Of a stretch of 24,500 nucleotides of DNA, positions 21,236 through 24,500 are shown in pieces (position 1 is the first letter of the stretch; the number at the start of each line of letters is the position of its first letter). Made by a program: the position numbers and the translations under genes. The stretch is from a virus. The stretch covers positions 1-24,500 of IMG/VR virus record IMGVR_UViG_3300027712_000143; one strand, 5' to 3'. The notes below the pieces were generated by a model. The model was not told the DNA's origin and made no database searches. It was given only the letters and a program-made list of their open reading frames with translations.

Positions 21236-23300
21236 CTTGACCTAACTGCCCATTAACAAGTACTTGAGCTGATTCTAAACGTAAAGGATAAGACCCAGTA
21301 TATAAAAACTCATAAGCTCTACGTTTAAAGCTACCAAGGTTATACAAAGCAGGTTTATCTAAAGCAAGATTTAAATCTCTATAATTAGACCAAGTATTAT
21401 AATCATCATCAGAATGTCTAAGACTAATAACATCATTAATAACATCACCTAAAATAGTTATTTGACTATTAGTCTTTCTTTCAAATGTATCTAAGTTAGA
21501 TGATTGTGTAACTATACGCATTGTAATAGGACCAAAAGGGTCCACGTAGTAATTAGGGCTAAGAGTAAACATTAGACCATTAACAGCATCTAATACATAA
21601 TAATTATTACTATTAACAGGGAATGGTGTTACAAAAGAACACTCAAAGTAGTTTTCACCACCACCAATGTATTGTTTATTGGTTGTCCACAAGTGCCATT
21701 CTTTTTCATTCAAGTCATATACAAGTGTAACATTTTGGTCTGTTAACACTAAACCATAAAATGTATGTCCTGATATTTTATATACCCAAGAGTACACACC
21801 AGACAAGTCACTAGCATTAAGGAATGTTTCTACAGGTTTAGTACTAATGTTATGTGCTTTAAGCCCATCTAACATTGCTACACCTCTACCACCTTCTTTA
21901 GTAGAAGACATCCAAATAACAGTTTCTTCTAACTGTTGTATACTATCTCCTGTAGCACAACCAAGCTCAATACGAGCTGCTACGTTAGTAAGAAGAATAG
22001 AACCTACTGGGTTAGCATTATCATATAAGAACTCAGTAGTCCATTGTTTAAATGCTACAAGGTAGTTATAGTGTTTAGCAATACCAACACCTTGGTCTGG
22101 TTCACCTAAAACAGTTATAAAGTTAATAGCACCCCAAGAAGTTGGGTCTTCTAAATCACTTTGCCAAACAGTAGCTGTGCTATCCATAGCAAATACATAT
22201 CCATCTAAATACACCAAACCACTTATAGGGTTTGCTGGAAATGCATTCAAAGCTGCATTAGCTACAGCAGGAGTGCCTACAGAGGCAGTTATAGTTGTAC
22301 TAGCTACTGTTTGTGATATAGTAACTTGATAGGTACCTTGTTGCCCTGCTGTTCTAAAATTATATGTACCAGAACCTTGTGCAGTAAAGTTATTAGTTAA
22401 TGTAATAATACCACCTGATATAGATGATACAAATGTATTAACAGGGAGACCTGTTCCACTTACAAACTGTCCAGGTAAAATACCAGTAAGAGATGTTACA
22501 TTCATTTGGTTGGTGTTAATAGCACCACCAGCTGAAATTGTTGTAGTAGCTGCAGCTGTATTAGTAGCGGTAAGTTGTCCTACAATTTGAGTATTAGTTG
22601 TAACACCTGTACCAGTAATACCTTGTCCTGCTCTAATAACACCAGATGTAACTGCTGTAACTGTTAAAGTTGTAGTAGCTATACTTCCTGTAACAACAGC
22701 ATTAGTACTACTAAAGTTTACAGTAAGGGTACCAGAATAACCTGTACCTCTATTAGTTAATGTTAAATTAGTAATAGAACCGTATTGACCTACAAAGGTA
22801 CCACTAGCCCCAGCTCCACCTCCAGAACCTGATATAGTAAATGTACCTGAGTCAGAGTAACCACCACCACCTTGTACTAAACTAACAGCACCAATCATTT
22901 TACTAATTAAAGCATTATTACCAGCAGCATCCAAATAATAGCCATTAACCTTATCATGTACTACCATATAAGGATGTGGACTACTTGTAGCTTCTGTATT
23001 AACCCAACTAACAGTATTAGTAGTATTTAATCCAGTTATAATTGAAGTACGTGTACCCCCTGTAACAGAATACAATGTACCATTAGTAACAGCATACATA
23101 TTATTATTATATACATGTAAACCTTGACCTACAGCAGGAAGTGCTGGGGTCACTGTGTAAGATTGTTTACCAGGTCTTTTAACAGCATAAACTTTTCCTG
23201 CTACAGTTTCTTTGTAACAGTTAACCATCTTAGCATCTTTAGCAACATCATCTGTCCTAAAGTTTAATGGTACAGCTAATGGAATGTCTGCTTTAGGCAC
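21228..23300 (-). CDS. Tail / packaged-DNA stabilisation protein, P22 gp10-like
   Basis: 690 residues. The N-terminus MPKADIPLAVPLNFRTDDVAKDA...NCYKE...KRPGKQSY and the later GLVYLDGYVFAMDSTATVWQSDLEDPTSWGAINF, VAFKQWTTEFLYDNA and EKEWHLWTT are typical of phage stabilisation proteins that extend the portal-adaptor tube. Residues about 137-345 are a Gly/Thr/Ser/Val-rich beta insert with repeats (TLTVTAVTSGVIRAGQGITGTGV and MNVTSLTGILPGQFVSGTG). It lies next to the gp4-like adaptor, as expected for a P22-like short tail. Confidence 0.8.
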   Translation of the reverse strand: MPKADIPLAVPLNFRTDDVAKDAKMVNCYKETVAGKVYAVKRPGKQSYTVTPALPAVGQGLHVYNNNMYAVTNGTLYSVTGGTRTSIITGLNTTNTVSWVNTEATSSPHPYMVVHDKVNGYYLDAAGNNALISKMIGAVSLVQGGGGYSDSGTFTISGSGGGAGASGTFVGQYGSITNLTLTNRGTGYSGTLTVNFSSTNAVVTGSIATTTLTVTAVTSGVIRAGQGITGTGVTTNTQIVGQLTATNTAAATTTISAGGAINTNQMNVTSLTGILPGQFVSGTGLPVNTFVSSISGGIITLTNNFTAQGSGTYNFRTAGQQGTYQVTISQTVASTTITASVGTPAVANAALNAFPANPISGLVYLDGYVFAMDSTATVWQSDLEDPTSWGAINFITVLGEPDQGVGIAKHYNYLVAFKQWTTEFLYDNANPVGSILLTNVAARIELGCATGDSIQQLEETVIWMSSTKEGGRGVAMLDGLKAHNISTKPVETFLNASDLSGVYSWVYKISGHTFYGLVLTDQNVTLVYDLNEKEWHLWTTNKQYIGGGENYFECSFVTPFPVNSNNYYVLDAVNGLMFTLSPNYYVDPFGPITMRIVTQSSNLDTFERKTNSQITILGDVINDVISLRHSDDDYNTWSNYRDLNLALDKPALYNLGSFKRRAYEFLYTGSYPLRLESAQVLVNGQLGQDG

Positions 23301-24046
23301 TATCTAAATCCTTTATTCATACCCATGCGGATATCAGGTACAAAGTACACTGATGCATTTTCTACATCCCAGTCTTCTACTTCATCTTTAAAAAACTTAG
23401 CCTTAGCATCAATGTATGCACGCTCTTGTAATGTTTTATCATACGTGCTAGATAACTCTGCCATCAAAGCCCACTTAAGAGCTAGGAACCACTCACTAGG
23501 AAAGTCAAAGTTATCAGTAGCAGTTACCATAGTCATTAAAGGACGTTGTACTACAATGATAAGGTCGTAGTTAGTAGCTGTACTACTATCAGGAGTAAGG
23601 TATACGTTAAGCTCACCATAAGTAGCTTTAGGGTTATAAAAATAACTATTAATAAGTCCAGGTGATGTTTTACTACCTAACATGTTATACTCTTGACGAG
23701 AAAGAGCTTGCATAGGAATGTCTACGTTAGGTGTAACAGAAACGTTACGTAGAAAGCCTTGAACCACTTTTAAAGGTCTATCTGATATGATGCTATTAGA
23801 ACTATCTGTTCCGATGGTATAGAGCGTTTGTGAAGCAACTAGAGGTATTGTAAGGTTATCTATAGTCCATAGTTTAATACCAACAGCTTGCCAACTTTTA
23901 ATAATAAGGTTTAAAGCAAAAGAAGCTTTAGAAACAGCAGTAGCTGAGGGTGTTGCTCCCTCTTCTAATACAGATAAATCTTGTAAAGCAGCATTAATAA
24001 TCTGGTCACGAGTGACTACTAAGTTTGTTACACCTGATGTACTCAT
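23300..24046 (-). CDS. Head-tail adaptor, P22 gp4-like tail accessory factor
   Basis: 248 residues. TRDQIINAALQDLSVLEEGATPSATAVSKASFALNLIIKSWQAVGIKLWT is the helical start common to P22 gp4-like adaptors. It is followed by beta-rich middle (LKVVQGFLRN..., QALSRQEYNML..., ELNVYLTPDSS) and a helical end (PSEWFLALKWALMAELSSTY, AYIDAKAKFFKD). Such proteins bind under the portal and close the head after packaging. Its start overlaps the stop of the small membrane protein upstream, and its stop overlaps the start of the gp10-like gene. Confidence 0.8.
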   Translation of the reverse strand: MSTSGVTNLVVTRDQIINAALQDLSVLEEGATPSATAVSKASFALNLIIKSWQAVGIKLWTIDNLTIPLVASQTLYTIGTDSSNSIISDRPLKVVQGFLRNVSVTPNVDIPMQALSRQEYNMLGSKTSPGLINSYFYNPKATYGELNVYLTPDSSTATNYDLIIVVQRPLMTMVTATDNFDFPSEWFLALKWALMAELSSTYDKTLQERAYIDAKAKFFKDEVEDWDVENASVYFVPDIRMGMNKGFR

Positions 24047-24252
24047 TGTGTATTCCCATTGTATTTCATTGATATAAATTTAGACAGTATAGCTGCACCA
24101 CCTACTACACCTAAGTATACAGCCCAAATATCTGCAGATGGATTTGGTATCATAATAAACTTAACAGTACCTGCAAGGTATGCAATGTTACACCATAACT
24201 TAGAATGGCTAACCTTACCTTCTACATTAGTAATGATGTCTTCTATAATCAT
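24043..24252 (-). CDS. Small membrane protein, holin candidate (69 aa)
   Basis: IITNVEGKVSHSKLWCNIAYLAGTVKFIMI is followed by ADIWAVYLGVVGGAAILSKFISMKY. Two hydrophobic segments fit a two-span membrane protein of a type common in phages and often annotated as a putative holin. It is next to the coiled-coil membrane protein upstream (4-base overlap). The endolysin is 10 kb away on the same strand, so the assignment rests on topology. Confidence 0.55.
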   Translation of the reverse strand: MIIEDIITNVEGKVSHSKLWCNIAYLAGTVKFIMIPNPSADIWAVYLGVVGGAAILSKFISMKYNGNTQ

Positions 24253-24461
24253 TTCTTACCTGTTAAAAAGAAATAAAATAATGTACAAGCCCCAGCAACA
24301 GCCACCATCCATCTAGCTGCTCCACCAATCCAAGCTAAAGCTTTTAAAGCACCCTTAGCATCTTGCCATGCAGATAAAAGTTCAGAGGTATCTTTTTTAA
24401 TGTCTAGTAAATCTTTTTTAAGACTATCAACCTCTTGCTTTAACTCAGTCATTGTTGTCAT
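24249..24461 (-). CDS. Coiled-coil protein with C-terminal membrane helix, XhlA-like holin accessory candidate
   Basis: 70 residues: an N-terminal coiled coil (ELKQEVDSLKKDLLDIKKDTSELLSAW), then one membrane span (WMVAVAGACTLFYFFLTGKK). This layout resembles XhlA/haemolysin-type phage proteins that act with holins. A second ATG three codons in is an alternative start. Role inferred only. Confidence 0.55.
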   Translation of the reverse strand: MTTMTELKQEVDSLKKDLLDIKKDTSELLSAWQDAKGALKALAWIGGAARWMVAVAGACTLFYFFLTGKK

Positions 24462-24500
24462 TTTAAAAACCTAATACGTAAATTAAAACCAGAATAAAAA

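Overview
The window is part of a tailed-phage genome, AT-rich and densely packed, with almost every gene overlapping its neighbour by a few bases. A T7-like replication set (primase, helicase, family A polymerase, SSB, 5' nuclease) is combined with a P22-like tail (gp4-like adaptor, gp10-like stabilisation protein) and a set of probable internal virion proteins. That mixture suggests a short-tailed phage of the HMO-2011-like kind, but this is an inference from gene content. A phage-borne pqqA suggests a host that makes pyrroloquinoline quinone (PQQ), for example a methylotroph. No integrase, tRNA, IS element or CRISPR array was seen.

Layout. (1) 1-3282, plus strand: a biosynthetic cluster of amidoligase, class II glutamine amidotransferase, two small paralogues, an ATP-grasp ligase and a zinc-knuckle protein. 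(2) 3291-10115, plus: replication and recombination, namely primase, helicase, two small linking genes, a family A polymerase split into two polypeptides, SSB behind a good sigma70-type promoter, 5' nuclease, HNH endonuclease and a DnaQ-like exonuclease with a zinc ribbon. (3) 10112-13019, plus: small genes, an inner spanin with an outer-spanin lipoprotein gene nested in another frame, and a coenzyme B12-dependent ribonucleotide reductase. (4) 13020-13435: a regulatory island between the converging arms, with back-to-back terminators, a 23-codon pqqA gene on the minus strand with its own promoter, and a compact RNA with pseudoknot potential. (5) 13432-24461, minus: endolysin, a small probable virion protein, a PurD-like ATP-grasp enzyme, three probable internal virion proteins, a minimal sulfotransferase, the gp10-like and gp4-like tail proteins, and two small membrane proteins that are holin candidates.

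How the parts fit. The plus arm prepares nucleotides and copies DNA. The minus arm builds the tail and ejection apparatus and releases the phage. The lysis genes are scattered: endolysin and holin candidates lie on the minus arm at opposite ends, and the spanins on the plus arm. Several genes point to chemical modification or host metabolic control rather than virion assembly: the amidoligase cluster, the PurD-like ligase, the sulfotransferase and pqqA. The observations most worth following up are pqqA, the structured RNA beside it, and the polymerase broken six residues before its first catalytic aspartate.
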